DNA from: Vasconcelosia minhoensis LEGE 07310
GTDB lineage: Bacteria; Cyanobacteriota; Cyanobacteriia; Phormidesmidales; Phormidesmidaceae
DNA: 32,594 nucleotides
Reading direction: 5' to 3'
Assembly: GCF_015207255.1 (NCBI RefSeq)
Contig: NZ_JADEXG010000059.1
Location: 1-32,594 of the forward strand
Below the pieces are notes generated by a model, which made no database searches, was not told the DNA's origin, and saw only the letters and a list, made by a program, of their open reading frames with translations. Both the position numbers and the translations under genes were made by a program. Shown here one piece after another: positions 17,278 to 25,415 of this stretch; positions within the stretch are counted from its first letter, which is position 1; each line of letters opens with the position of its first letter.

Positions 17278-18768
17278 ATGCAATACATCATGTCCCTTGA
17301 CCTGGGCACTACCGGCAACCGCGCGATTATCTTTGACCGGGCCGGTCAGATTGTCGGGCTGGCTTACAAAGAGCTGACCCAGTATTATCCCAAGCCCGGC
17401 TGGGTCGAGCACGACGCGATGGAAATCTGGGAAGCGATCCGCTGGGCGATGGGGGCAGCGATTCAGGATGCGGGCATTACCGCCCAGGATGTAGCCGCGA
17501 TCGGGCTGACGGTCCAGCGTGAAACCTGTTTGCTGTGGGATAAAACCACGGGTCAGCCGCTGCACAACGCCATTGTCTGGCAAGATCGACGGACAGCGGG
17601 GCTCTGTCACCAGCTCGAGGCGTACCGCAGCGAAATCTACGAGCGCTCTGGCCTATTTCTAGACGCCTACTTCTCGGCAACGAAGCTGATGTGGCTGCTG
17701 GATCAGGTCGGCGATGTCAACCTGGACAACGTTCTAGGCGGCACCATCGATAGCTGGGCGATCTGGCAGCTAACAGGTGGAAAAGTGCACGCCACCGACC
17801 ACAGCAACGCCAGCCGGACCATGCTGATGAACCTGAAAGAGCAGGACTGGGATCCGGAGTTGCTGAAAATTTTCAACCTGCCCCAGCAGATTTTGCCTGA
17901 GATTAAGCCTAGCCAGGGAATTTTTGGCCAGCTTGACCCCGACCTGCTGGGGGTCGAGATTCCGATTGCGGCGACCTTTGGCGATCAGCAGTCGGCCCTA
18001 TTTGCCCACGGCTGCGACCAGCCCGGCTTGCTGAAATGCACCTACGGCACGGGCTGCTTTCTGGTCTCGCATATGGGGGGCGAGATCGTGCGATCGCAAA
18101 ACCACCTGCTCTCGACCGTAGCCTGGACGACAGCCCAAGCGGGCGGTGACTATCAGCTTGGCTATGCGCTAGAAGGCAGCATGTTTACCGCCGGCGCCTG
18201 CATTCAGTGGCTGCGGGACGGCCTGAATATTATTGATACAGCCGCCGACAGCGAACCGCTGGCCCAGCAGGTGGAAGACAACGGCGGTGTCTATTTTGTC
18301 CCCGCCCTCAGCGGCCTGGGCGCGCCCCACTGGGATATGAGCGCTCGCGGTGCGTTTTTGGGGCTCACGCGGGGGGCCAGCAAAGCCCATATGGTGCGGG
18401 CGGTGCTAGAAGCGATCGCAAACCAGGCCCGGGAGGTGGTGCAGGCCGTCAATGAAGACAGCGGTACGCCGATCAAAGAACTCAAGGTAGACGGCGGCGC
18501 CTGCCAGAATGACTTCCTGATGCAGTACCAGGCCGACGTATTGGGGATTCCGGTAGAACGCCCAGCGATTCTAGATGCGACGGCCCAGGGGGCTGCCTTC
18601 GCTGCGGGCCTGGCCGTCGGCTATTGGGACAGCTACACCGACCTGGTCAAGGGACGCAAAATCGACCGGGTATTTGAGCCTTCGGCCCGCGCCACCCAGG
18701 CTCAGGATAGCTTTGCCACCTGGCAGAAGGCCGTCGAACGGGCGAAGCATTGGGTCGAGGATGACTAG
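17278..18768 (+). CDS. glpK: Glycerol kinase, GlpK
   Basis: GlpK phosphorylates glycerol with ATP to glycerol-3-phosphate. The 496-residue protein (FGGY kinase family) starts [20 protein letters not shown], with the phosphate-binding DLGTTGNR loop at the N-terminus. Further family motifs are [20 protein letters not shown] with the candidate catalytic Asp236, GLGAPHWD and [17 protein letters not shown] ribosome site lies about seven bases before the ATG at 17278, so the upstream in-frame ATG at 17251 is not preferred. In this cluster it probably returns glycerol released by GghA to glycerol-3-phosphate, which can be reused by GgpS or oxidised by GlpD. Its last codon overlaps the convergent pepA stop. 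Confidence 0.96.
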   Translation: MQYIMSLDLGTTGNRAIIFDRAGQIVGLAYKELTQYYPKPGWVEHDAMEIWEAIRWAMGAAIQDAGITAQDVAAIGLTVQRETCLLWDKTTGQPLHNAIVWQDRRTAGLCHQLEAYRSEIYERSGLFLDAYFSATKLMWLLDQVGDVNLDNVLGGTIDSWAIWQLTGGKVHATDHSNASRTMLMNLKEQDWDPELLKIFNLPQQILPEIKPSQGIFGQLDPDLLGVEIPIAATFGDQQSALFAHGCDQPGLLKCTYGTGCFLVSHMGGEIVRSQNHLLSTVAWTTAQAGGDYQLGYALEGSMFTAGACIQWLRDGLNIIDTAADSEPLAQQVEDNGGVYFVPALSGLGAPHWDMSARGAFLGLTRGASKAHMVRAVLEAIANQAREVVQAVNEDSGTPIKELKVDGGACQNDFLMQYQADVLGIPVERPAILDATAQGAAFAAGLAVGYWDSYTDLVKGRKIDRVFEPSARATQAQDSFATWQKAVERAKHWVEDD

Positions 18769-20240
18769 CCGCTAGTAGTAATCCACTGCACCAGCATCCG
18801 TACCCCGTAGCCGGTCGCGCCGGGGCTGTTGTAGCCATTCTCTTTGTCAGTCCACACCGGACCAGCGATATCCAAATGCGCCCAGGCCGTCTCTTTGATG
18901 AACTGCTTGAGGAAAAGCGCGGCGGTAATCGAGCCGCCCGCCCGGGGGCCGGTATTTTTCATATCGGCGACAACCGACTTCAGCCCTTCAAAATATTTTT
19001 CTTCCAAAGGCATTTTCCAAACCTTTTCGCCGGAGACCTCAGCCGCCTTCAGCAGCTCGTCGCCCAGCGCCGGGTCGGGACTGTAGAGGGCTGACATATC
19101 GTCCCCCAGGGCTACAACGCAGGCTCCCGTCAGCGTCGCCAGATCGACGATCGCGTCTACCTGCAGTGCTTCGGCATAGACCAGCGCGTCAGCTAGGGTG
19201 AGGCGACCCTCAGCATCGGTGTTGTTAACCTCGATCGTTTTGCCGTTAGAGGCCGTTAGAATGTCGCCGGGACGCATAGCGTGGCCGCTGACCATATTCT
19301 CGGTCGCCGCGCTGATGAAATGCACTTCTACTTCTGGCTTTAACTGCCCCACTGCCTTGGCTGCACCCAGCATCGCCGCCGCGCCGCCCATATCAATTTT
19401 CATCATCTCAATCCCCGAGCCGCCTGTCTTGAGGTTGAGGCCGCCCGAGTCAAAGGTCAGCCCCTTACCAATAATGGCAAGCTTGCGGGTTGGGGTACCC
19501 TCTGGCTGATAGGTCAGGTGAATGAACTTAGGGGGTAGGTCTGAAGCCTGAGCTACCCCAAGATAGGCCCCCATGCCAAGCTTTTCGCAATCTGCGCGCT
19601 CTAGTATCGCCAAAGTCAGGCCGTGATCGCGGGCAATCTCAGCCGCAGTGTCGGCTAGCCGCAGCGGGGTGACGACATTGGGTGGGGCCGCGACCAGCTG
19701 ACGGGCAAGCAATACCCCATCGCAAATTTGCTGGGCCGATTGAATGGCAGCATCCTGCCCGCTCAGCTCTAGCAGATGAACCTGCTCTACCTGAAAATGA
19801 GCTGGGTCCGCCTCCGATTTAAAGCGAGTATCCTGGTAGAGCGCCAGTATCGCGCCCTCAACCAGCGCCTGAGCAGTCAGGGCGGGGTGGTTATTCCAGA
19901 CTGGAAAACTGATGCCCAGCTGGGCACATCTTGCTTGCTGCGCCAGACGAGCAGCCCTGGCAGCAGCCTGGCGCAGACCTTCCAAATTCAGCTCGTCAGC
20001 GCGGCCCAAGCCAACAATCCCAAGCTTGCGAATCGGGCCGCTACCCACGCGAAGGATAGCCGTACTGGTCGCTTTGGCTTCAAACTCAGACTCGTCGATC
20101 AGCTCCTGCAGCAGCCCCGAGAGCTTGTCATTGAGCTCTGCCAAGATGCCCGTCAGCGGTAACGACTCTTCGGAGAGACCAATCACCAGACAGTCGCCTG
20201 ACCAATCGAGACAGGATTGGGCCGATGCTAAAAAATTCAT
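18765..20240 (-). CDS. pepA: Leucyl (cytosol) aminopeptidase, M17 family
   Basis: This metallo-aminopeptidase removes N-terminal residues from peptides in the cytoplasm, usually as a hexamer with two metal ions. From the ATG at 20240 it has 491 residues, the usual length. The M17 signature NTDAEGRL is at residues 340-347, and the other metal-ligand blocks [10 protein letters not shown] and [10 protein letters not shown] are present and in order. The C-terminal end has [20 protein letters not shown], also typical. The frame is open upstream to an ATG at 20291, but a TATAAT -10 box at 20300-20305 would put transcription at about 20293, so the ATG at 20240 is preferred. The gene is convergent with glpK and shares its stop-codon bases, leaving no room for a terminator between them. 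Confidence 0.95.
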   Translation of the reverse strand: MNFLASAQSCLDWSGDCLVIGLSEESLPLTGILAELNDKLSGLLQELIDESEFEAKATSTAILRVGSGPIRKLGIVGLGRADELNLEGLRQAAARAARLAQQARCAQLGISFPVWNNHPALTAQALVEGAILALYQDTRFKSEADPAHFQVEQVHLLELSGQDAAIQSAQQICDGVLLARQLVAAPPNVVTPLRLADTAAEIARDHGLTLAILERADCEKLGMGAYLGVAQASDLPPKFIHLTYQPEGTPTRKLAIIGKGLTFDSGGLNLKTGGSGIEMMKIDMGGAAAMLGAAKAVGQLKPEVEVHFISAATENMVSGHAMRPGDILTASNGKTIEVNNTDAEGRLTLADALVYAEALQVDAIVDLATLTGACVVALGDDMSALYSPDPALGDELLKAAEVSGEKVWKMPLEEKYFEGLKSVVADMKNTGPRAGGSITAALFLKQFIKETAWAHLDIAGPVWTDKENGYNSPGATGYGVRMLVQWITTSG

Positions 20241-20299
20241 GCTTGATTCTTCACCAAAATTCACTGGACTGCTGGTCCCACTATCCATCAATTTTACCT

Positions 20300-20305
20300 A
20301 TTATA
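20300..20305 (-). promoter_or_regulatory. Candidate -10 box for pepA
   Basis: The minus strand reads TATAAT, a perfect -10 match, followed by about 55 bases to the pepA ATG at 20240. No convincing -35 box was found 16-18 bases upstream. Confidence 0.4.
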
Positions 20306-20352
20306 ATTGGGACAATGGCCGGGCTGGGCGAGCGGTTAAGCGGCTTCTACGG

Positions 20353-20380
20353 TTGACATTTTCCGCTTTTTTGCTACAAC
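20353..20380 (+). promoter_or_regulatory. Candidate promoter of the lytic transglycosylase gene
   Basis: A perfect TTGACA (20353-20358) is followed after 16 bases by TACAAC (20375-20380), four of six matches to a -10 box. The transcript would have a leader of about 210 bases before the ATG at 20596, containing the inverted repeat at 20485-20522. Confidence 0.4.
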
Positions 20381-20484
20381 TTCAGGAAAAGTATACTTTA
20401 GCGTTCTTTGGTAAGCCTGTGAACAGCTCCCAGTAAGTCATTGGCGGCGCAGCGTCGGTTAGATTTTGAGCCAGGGGGCCAGCC

Positions 20485-20522
20485 AGCGCTGCTGTGTCAC
20501 CCACAAACCGGACAGCAGCGCT
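20485..20522 (+). repeat. Perfect 11-bp inverted repeat in the slt leader
   Basis: AGCGCTGCTGT (20485-20495) and ACAGCAGCGCT (20512-20522) are exact reverse complements with a 16-base spacer. The following bases (ATTCTTTATT) are T-rich but not a clean T-run. It lies about 75 bases before the transglycosylase ATG, so it could be a leader hairpin, an attenuator, or an operator for a dimeric protein. Confidence 0.65.
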
Positions 20523-20595
20523 ATTCTTTATTCACCTTATTCACCCCATCTCTATAGTTCCTCGCAGGACTTGGGGACAGGCCTCGGGAGCATCT

Positions 20596-22794
20596 ATGTG
20601 GCAGCCGTTAAAAGAGAAAATCAAAATCCATTGGCCGCTTTTAGCCCTAGCGGGTGTGAGTGCGCTATCGGTCGGCATGGTAGTGGCGCTGTTAGAAACC
20701 GTAGGTGTGCTCAACTTGGCGCCCGCTGATTCTGCCATTGTTGAGTCAGAGCTGGCACCAGAAGCCCCCTCGGCGGTACTCGGACTCGCCGATCGGCCAC
20801 CGGCCCAGCGCACGGAAGCGCTTTCGCTGATTGCCCAGCAGCAGGACAATCAAGAGGGCCATCGAGCCCGCTATCTGCTGGCAACCGACCTGCTCAGTCA
20901 GGGACGAGGCGGTTCTGCCCTCACGGTCTTGGACGGCTTAGAGCAGGACTATGAGGCGCTGGCTCCCTACGTTTTACTCAAGCGGGCTCAGGCCCAGACC
21001 GCGGCGGGCCAGCCCGAAGCGGCTCAGCAGACCTGGCAGACCCTAGCGGAGCAATATGCCCAGCATCCCGCCGCGGCGGAAGCGCTCTATACGCTAGGCC
21101 AGTCCGACGAATCGACCTGGGAACAGCTGATAGCTAACTTCCCAGCTCATCCCCGCAGTGTCGAAGTCGCGGCTAAGCAGCTACCTGTTGCCACCGGGGC
21201 GAAACAGATGGCGCTGCTGCGGCTACTCGTCAACTACGGTCTCCACCAGTCGGAGTATGGCACCTGGCTCGACCAGTTCGTGAGCGAATATGGATCGCTG
21301 CTGACGCCAGAAGATTGGCAAGCGGCGGGTTTCGGCTATTGGGAAACGCAGCGCTATGGGAAAGCAGGCTCGGCCTATGCCAAGGCCCCAGCCAGTCCGC
21401 TGAGCCGCTATCGAGCCGGGCGAGGGGCCCAGCTAGACGGCCAGCGCAAGGCCGCGATCGCAGCCTATCGGCAGCTGGCTCAAGCCTTCCCCGACGCGCC
21501 TGAAACGGCCACTGGCCTGCTCAAGCTAGCCGACTTACTGCCCCAGCCCGAGGCGATTAAAGTACTTGACCAGGTGATGGCCCGTTTCCCCAATCAGGCC
21601 GCTACAGCCCTCGGCAAACGGGCCGACCGGCTCGACGCTTTGCAGAGCCCCACCTCAGCCCAACAGGCGCGAGACGCTGTCCTTTCCCAGTACAGCCAGT
21701 CTGAAGCCGCTGCCGAACTGCGCTTTCGGCAGGCCCAGCAGCAGGCTAAAGCCGGTCATTACGAGTCTGCCCTGAGCTGGGCGCAGCAGCTGCTAAAGGA
21801 TAATTCCACCCATCAGCTCGCTCCCGAGGTGGGCTTTTTGGCAGGCAAATGGGCGCTTCAGCTAGAGCAACCTGAGGTAGCGCAGCGGGCTTTTGAGCGG
21901 GTGATTGGGCAGCATCCCGAGTCTTACTTTGCCTGGCGTTCAGCCGTCTATCTGGGCTGGGACGTGGGAGACTTTGACGGCGTTCGCAGCCTCGACCCGC
22001 AGATTGTTCTCCCCGACCAGCGGACACCGCCGCCGGCTGGCTCGGACACGCTGAAGGAGCTGTATCTGCTGGGGCAGGACCAGGACGCCTGGACTCAGTG
22101 GCAGAACGAATTTCGCGATCGCGAAAGCCCCAGTGTAGCGGAGCAGTTTACCGACGGCCTGATGCGAATTGGCGTGGGCGATACGCTGGACGGCATTTTT
22201 ATGGTCTCTAATCTGGCCTGGCGGGAGCAGCCCCAGGCGCGCCAGGAATACCTAGCGCTGCAGGCAGATCCGGCCTATTGGCAGGCGATGTATCCCTTTC
22301 CCTACGAGCAGCTGATCGAAACCTGGTCCCGCCAGCGTCAGCTCAACCCGCTGCTGGTGACGGCGCTGATTCGTCAGGAGTCGCGCTTTGTCGCCGACAT
22401 TGAGTCGGTGGCCGGGGCGCTGGGGCTGATGCAGGTGATGCCGGGCACTGCCGACTGGATCGAAGCCCAGATTGGCCAAACGGGCTACGACCTGACCCAG
22501 CCGGCCGATAACGTTGAGCTGGGCACCTGGTACCTGGACTATACGCACCGCGAATATGACAATAACGCCCTGTTCGCCGTGGCCAGCTACAATGCCGGCC
22601 CGGGCAACGTAGCCGACTGGATTCAGCGGGGCGGCTTCACCGACGCCGACGACTTCGTCCGCCAGATTCCCTTTGCTGAGACCCAGGGCTATGTCGAGGC
22701 GGTGTTTGGCGGCTATTGGAACTATCTGCGGCTTTACAACCCCGCGATCGCGGCCAAAGTCGAACGCCTAGCTGCGACTCAGCCGAACAGCTAA
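20596..22794 (+). CDS. Soluble-lytic-transglycosylase-like protein (Slt, GH23) with TPR-like repeats
   Basis: This enzyme should cut the MurNAc-GlcNAc bond in peptidoglycan, forming 1,6-anhydro products, in the periplasm. The 732-residue product begins with a short basic segment and one membrane helix (WPLLALAGVSALSVGMVVAL), a membrane anchor or signal. Residues about 60-560 are Ala/Gln/Leu-rich helical repeats like the TPR superhelix of Slt70. The C-terminal SLT domain contains ALIRQESRF with catalytic candidate Glu595, then GALGLMQVMPGTA and VASYNAGPGNV, all hallmark motifs. The start is the ATG at 20596, with GGGAG upstream; an in-frame ATG at 20494 would fall inside the inverted repeat and is rejected. 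A RodZ-like gene follows by 108 bp, also linked to wall growth. Confidence 0.92.
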   Translation: MWQPLKEKIKIHWPLLALAGVSALSVGMVVALLETVGVLNLAPADSAIVESELAPEAPSAVLGLADRPPAQRTEALSLIAQQQDNQEGHRARYLLATDLLSQGRGGSALTVLDGLEQDYEALAPYVLLKRAQAQTAAGQPEAAQQTWQTLAEQYAQHPAAAEALYTLGQSDESTWEQLIANFPAHPRSVEVAAKQLPVATGAKQMALLRLLVNYGLHQSEYGTWLDQFVSEYGSLLTPEDWQAAGFGYWETQRYGKAGSAYAKAPASPLSRYRAGRGAQLDGQRKAAIAAYRQLAQAFPDAPETATGLLKLADLLPQPEAIKVLDQVMARFPNQAATALGKRADRLDALQSPTSAQQARDAVLSQYSQSEAAAELRFRQAQQQAKAGHYESALSWAQQLLKDNSTHQLAPEVGFLAGKWALQLEQPEVAQRAFERVIGQHPESYFAWRSAVYLGWDVGDFDGVRSLDPQIVLPDQRTPPPAGSDTLKELYLLGQDQDAWTQWQNEFRDRESPSVAEQFTDGLMRIGVGDTLDGIFMVSNLAWREQPQARQEYLALQADPAYWQAMYPFPYEQLIETWSRQRQLNPLLVTALIRQESRFVADIESVAGALGLMQVMPGTADWIEAQIGQTGYDLTQPADNVELGTWYLDYTHREYDNNALFAVASYNAGPGNVADWIQRGGFTDADDFVRQIPFAETQGYVEAVFGGYWNYLRLYNPAIAAKVERLAATQPNS

Positions 22795-22902
22795 TTTCCC
22801 ACAAAGCCCCATTCACTCATAAAATAAACAGCAGCGTTTGTCAGGACTCGTCAGCTGGCGAACCGGGTTTGAAACAGTGATTGGGATTTAACAGGGTTTA
22901 TC

Positions 22903-23979
22903 GTGACCAAATACAACGCAGCTCAATGGGAGCAACTGAGTAAAATCGGTGCTTTTCTTCGAGAGACCCGCGAAAAGCACGACAAGTCGCTCGACGATAT
23001 TGCGATTAGTACCTACATTCGCCCGCCGATCCTGGCTGCGCTCGAAGCCGCAGACCCTGACCGGCTCCCCGAGCCGGTCTATGTCCAGGGCTTCATTCGA
23101 CGCTACGCCGAAGCGCTTGGACTCGATGGTCAAGCGCTGGCTCAGCAATTTTCCGGACTGAGGCCCGCAGCTCCTCGGGGCATACCGGCTGACCTTCCCC
23201 CCCGTACGACCAACGGCATCCCGTTCGGTCGCAGCCCCCAAAATAGCCCGCCGTCGAATTTAGCCCCGTCGGCGGATACGGCTCGCAAGCCGGTTCAGGC
23301 ACCGGTTCAGGCGACCGAAGCGGCGGCAGCACCGACGACCGAGCCAGACAGCGCTGAGACCAACGGCAACCAGGCGCAGCCGCTGGTCGCCCAGGCCGCC
23401 GCGATCGCGGCTGAGCCGACCCTGCCGTCAGACCCGCCGGATCCTGCCGCTCCCGCTCCGATATCTGTCCCTACACCCTATAGCCCTAAGGCCCCGTCTA
23501 GCTCAGCCCGCTCCAGCCAGTCAATCAATTTTACGCCCTACGCCCTGGCCGGAATTTTAGCCGTGCTAGTCGTGGGGGCGGTCGCCCTGCTAGCGAACCT
23601 TTCCGGCAGTCGGCCCGCGGCTGAAGTCGAGCCGGTCGCTGAAGCTGAAGCCCCCGAAGTCGCTGAGCCGCCTGCCCCGCCAGTGGCTGCAACGCCGGAA
23701 CCGGCCCCACCGCCGGAACCAGTCAGCGAGGCCCCGGTCTATGTCAGCCTAGACACGACAGGAAACGCCTGGATCAGCGTGATTGCTGACGGGCGTAAGG
23801 TTTTTGAAGGCACGCTACCGCCAGGAGAATCGCAGCTGTGGGAAGCGCAGCAGAGTATCGACGTCTTTACCGGCAACGCTGGCGCCGTACTTTTGTCCCA
23901 CAACGGTTCTGAACCCGCTCCGATGGGCGAACTCGGCAAGACTAGCCAGGCCATCTATACGGCTGACTCGGCGGAATAA
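22903..23979 (+). CDS. RodZ-like membrane protein (HTH_25 and DUF4115 domains)
   Basis: RodZ-type proteins link the MreB cytoskeleton to wall synthesis and help set cell shape. The 358-residue protein starts at GTG 22903. Residues about 10-85 form the cytoplasmic helix-turn-helix domain (GAFLRETREKHDKSLDDIAI, then YVQGFIRRYAEALGLD). A long Pro/Ala/Glu linker follows, then a single membrane helix at about 213-233 (ALAGILAVLVVGAVALLANL). A second Pro/Glu-rich linker leads to a C-terminal DUF4115-type domain (YVSLDTTGNAWISVIADGRK). The Pro-rich linkers are longer than in E. coli RodZ, though this is common in cyanobacteria. Its position after a lytic transglycosylase gene supports a wall-related role. 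A DNA-binding function is unlikely. Confidence 0.85.
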   Translation: MTKYNAAQWEQLSKIGAFLRETREKHDKSLDDIAISTYIRPPILAALEAADPDRLPEPVYVQGFIRRYAEALGLDGQALAQQFSGLRPAAPRGIPADLPPRTTNGIPFGRSPQNSPPSNLAPSADTARKPVQAPVQATEAAAAPTTEPDSAETNGNQAQPLVAQAAAIAAEPTLPSDPPDPAAPAPISVPTPYSPKAPSSSARSSQSINFTPYALAGILAVLVVGAVALLANLSGSRPAAEVEPVAEAEAPEVAEPPAPPVAATPEPAPPPEPVSEAPVYVSLDTTGNAWISVIADGRKVFEGTLPPGESQLWEAQQSIDVFTGNAGAVLLSHNGSEPAPMGELGKTSQAIYTADSAE

Positions 23980-24054
23980 GATAGCGGCCAGAAGGGTTTA
24001 GCAAAATCGTTTAGCTAGAATGAGAAAGATCCGATAGCCCCCTTGCCGGAGCCT

Positions 24055-24852
24055 ATGACGCCGCCCACCGATGTAGAGACCGCAACAGAGTCACAGCTGA
24101 GCAATCAGCCCAATCGCGCCACCCAGTCCGAGGCATCGCTGGATGAGGTGCCCAACGACGTGGAAATGTCGCTGTTCGACCATTTAGAAGAGCTGCGTCA
24201 GCGCATCTTCTATGCGCTGATCGCGATCGCGGCGGGGGTGATTGGCTGCTTTACCGTAGTCAATCGGATTGTCGAGCTGCTAGAGGTGCCAGCCCAGGGC
24301 GCCAAATTTCTCCAGCTTTCGCCGGGCGAATATTTCTTTGTCTCGATCAAGGTCGCCGGCTACAGCGGCATTCTGATTGCCAGCCCTTTTCTGCTCTACC
24401 AGATTATCCAGTTTGTGCTACCGGGGCTGACCCGCCGCGAGCGTCGGCTGCTGGGTCCGATTGTGCTGGGCTCAAGCGTCCTGTTTTTCGCCGGGCTGGC
24501 CTTTGCCTACATCGCCCTGATCCCGGCCGCACTCAGCTTCTTTATCAGCTATGGGGCCGATGTGGTCGAGCAGCTCTGGTCGATCGATCGGTATTTTGAA
24601 TTTGTGCTGCTGCTGCTATTCAGCACCGGATTGGCCTTCCAGATCCCGGTCATTCAGCTGCTGCTCGGGCTTTTAGGCATTGTCAGCTCGCGGACAATGC
24701 TCTCGGGCTGGCGCTATGTTTTGCTGGGGGCGGCGGTACTGGGCGCAGTGCTGACGCCTTCTACCGACCCCATTACCCAGAGCCTGCTGGGCGGTGCTGT
24801 CCTCTTCCTGTACTTCAGCGGCGTGTTTTTGGTGAGAGCCATCGGCCGGTAG
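24055..24852 (+). CDS. tatC: Sec-independent protein translocase subunit TatC
   Basis: TatC is the receptor subunit of the twin-arginine translocase, moving folded proteins across the plasma and thylakoid membranes. The 265-residue product has an acidic N-terminal extension of about 40 residues, then the family motif [17 protein letters not shown]. Six membrane helices follow, with the typical [17 protein letters not shown] and FGLPGL-equivalent ([11 protein letters not shown]) segments and the conserved [10 protein letters not shown] near the C-terminus. The ATG at 24055 is chosen over an in-frame TTG at 24043; a GGAG lies close upstream. It follows rodZ by 75 bp on the same strand, so the transglycosylase, rodZ and tatC may form one transcript. 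No tatA/tatB gene is in the window. Confidence 0.95.
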   Translation: MTPPTDVETATESQLSNQPNRATQSEASLDEVPNDVEMSLFDHLEELRQRIFYALIAIAAGVIGCFTVVNRIVELLEVPAQGAKFLQLSPGEYFFVSIKVAGYSGILIASPFLLYQIIQFVLPGLTRRERRLLGPIVLGSSVLFFAGLAFAYIALIPAALSFFISYGADVVEQLWSIDRYFEFVLLLLFSTGLAFQIPVIQLLLGLLGIVSSRTMLSGWRYVLLGAAVLGAVLTPSTDPITQSLLGGAVLFLYFSGVFLVRAIGR

Positions 24853-24959
24853 CGCATTTTGTCAATCGAAACCATTAATTTATATTAAGTAGCCCCTGCC
24901 AGTTCAGAGGTGCAAATGTCAAAATGGATACAGACAAGAGATAAGTCTGTCGGTCACCC

Positions 24960-25044
24960 TTTCTGGCACCCTTTCTGGATTTTTGGCTTTAGCGCCTGTA
25001 GTGACTTCTGAGAGATCAGAAAAGAGGCCAGAAAAGACCAGAAA
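24960..25044 (+). repeat. Imperfect long inverted repeat in leader of the 41-residue gene
   Basis: TTTCTGG occurs twice (24960-24966, 24972-24978) and its complement CCAGAAA twice (25028-25034, 25038-25044), so the two arms could fold into a two-part stem around a 49-base loop. Within the loop, TTCTGA (25006-25011) and TCAGAA (25016-25021) form a perfect 6-bp hairpin with a GAGA loop. It lies in the 311-bp gap between tatC and the small gene at 25164. It could shape the leader RNA of that gene or end the tatC transcript; there is no T-run. Confidence 0.5.
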
Positions 25045-25098
25045 TCAGGGCGGAAGTAGGGAGCTCCCCGAAGGAACGCGCCTCTTTATCTGAACCCC

Positions 25099-25146
25099 AT
25101 CATCTGCATTCCCCCTATCATCTGCATTCCCCCTATCATCTGCATT
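25099..25146 (+). repeat. 18-bp tandem repeat, three copies
   Basis: ATCATCTGCATT recurs at 25099-25110, 25117-25128 and 25135-25146, part of an 18-bp unit (TATCATCTGCATTCCCCC). The array ends four bases before the ribosome site of the small gene at 25164. There are no unique spacers, so it is not a CRISPR. Slippage or a regulatory array are both possible. Confidence 0.85.
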
Positions 25147-25163
25147 CCTTGGAGGCGAAATCC

Positions 25164-25289
25164 ATGAATACCGAACTTTTAAATGGTCTAGAGGTCATTT
25201 TCACCATTAGCGCGATGACCGCAGTGCTCTGTCCGATCTTTTGCTGGGTTCTACCCAACCGGGCTCGGGCCGGCAGTGGCGCCGTCTAG
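25164..25289 (+). CDS. 41-residue single-helix membrane protein, unknown
   Basis: This is a short gene with strong signs of being real: a GGAGG ribosome site at 25151-25155, nine bases before the ATG, and a clean terminator 65 bases after the stop. The protein is MNTELLNGLE, then one hydrophobic helix at about residues 11-30 containing CPIFCW (Cys23 and Cys27), then a basic tail NRARAGSGAV. By the positive-inside rule the C-terminus would be cytoplasmic. The size and layout are like those of the small accessory subunits of photosystems, cytochrome b6f or NDH-1, but it does not match any I know (PsbX, PsaI, PsaM, PetG, PetM were considered). The long structured leader suggests regulated expression. 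Confidence 0.7.
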   Translation: MNTELLNGLEVIFTISAMTAVLCPIFCWVLPNRARAGSGAV

Positions 25290-25354
25290 TTGCGGATAGC
25301 GACATAACCGGCTAGCCAAGCCGTCAAGAAGCCGTCAATTTATCCATCAATAGT

Positions 25355-25386
25355 GAAGCGTTAGATCGATAGCGCTTCGCTTTTTT
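25355..25386 (+). terminator. Rho-independent terminator after the 41-residue gene
   Basis: GAAGCG (25355-25360) pairs with CGCTTC (25373-25378); three further pairs, one a wobble, extend the stem to nine around a GATCGA loop. A T6 run follows two bases later (25381-25386). The gene on the opposite strand ends at 25401, so it may serve transcription in the plus direction only. Confidence 0.75.
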
Positions 25387-25415
25387 ATGAGGCCCCGGGT
25401 TTATGAGGCCCCGGG
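25384..25415. repeat. Perfect 16-bp tandem duplication covering a stop codon
   Basis: TTTATGAGGCCCCGGG occurs at 25384-25399 and directly again at 25400-25415. The second copy holds the stop and last codons of the glycosyltransferase gene on the minus strand; the first copy is a silent leftover downstream of that stop. It looks like a recent local duplication. Confidence 0.9.

Noticed and set aside
25099-25146. Possible CRISPR array
   Set aside because: Repeats are 18-bp units joined head to tail with no unique spacers and only three copies.
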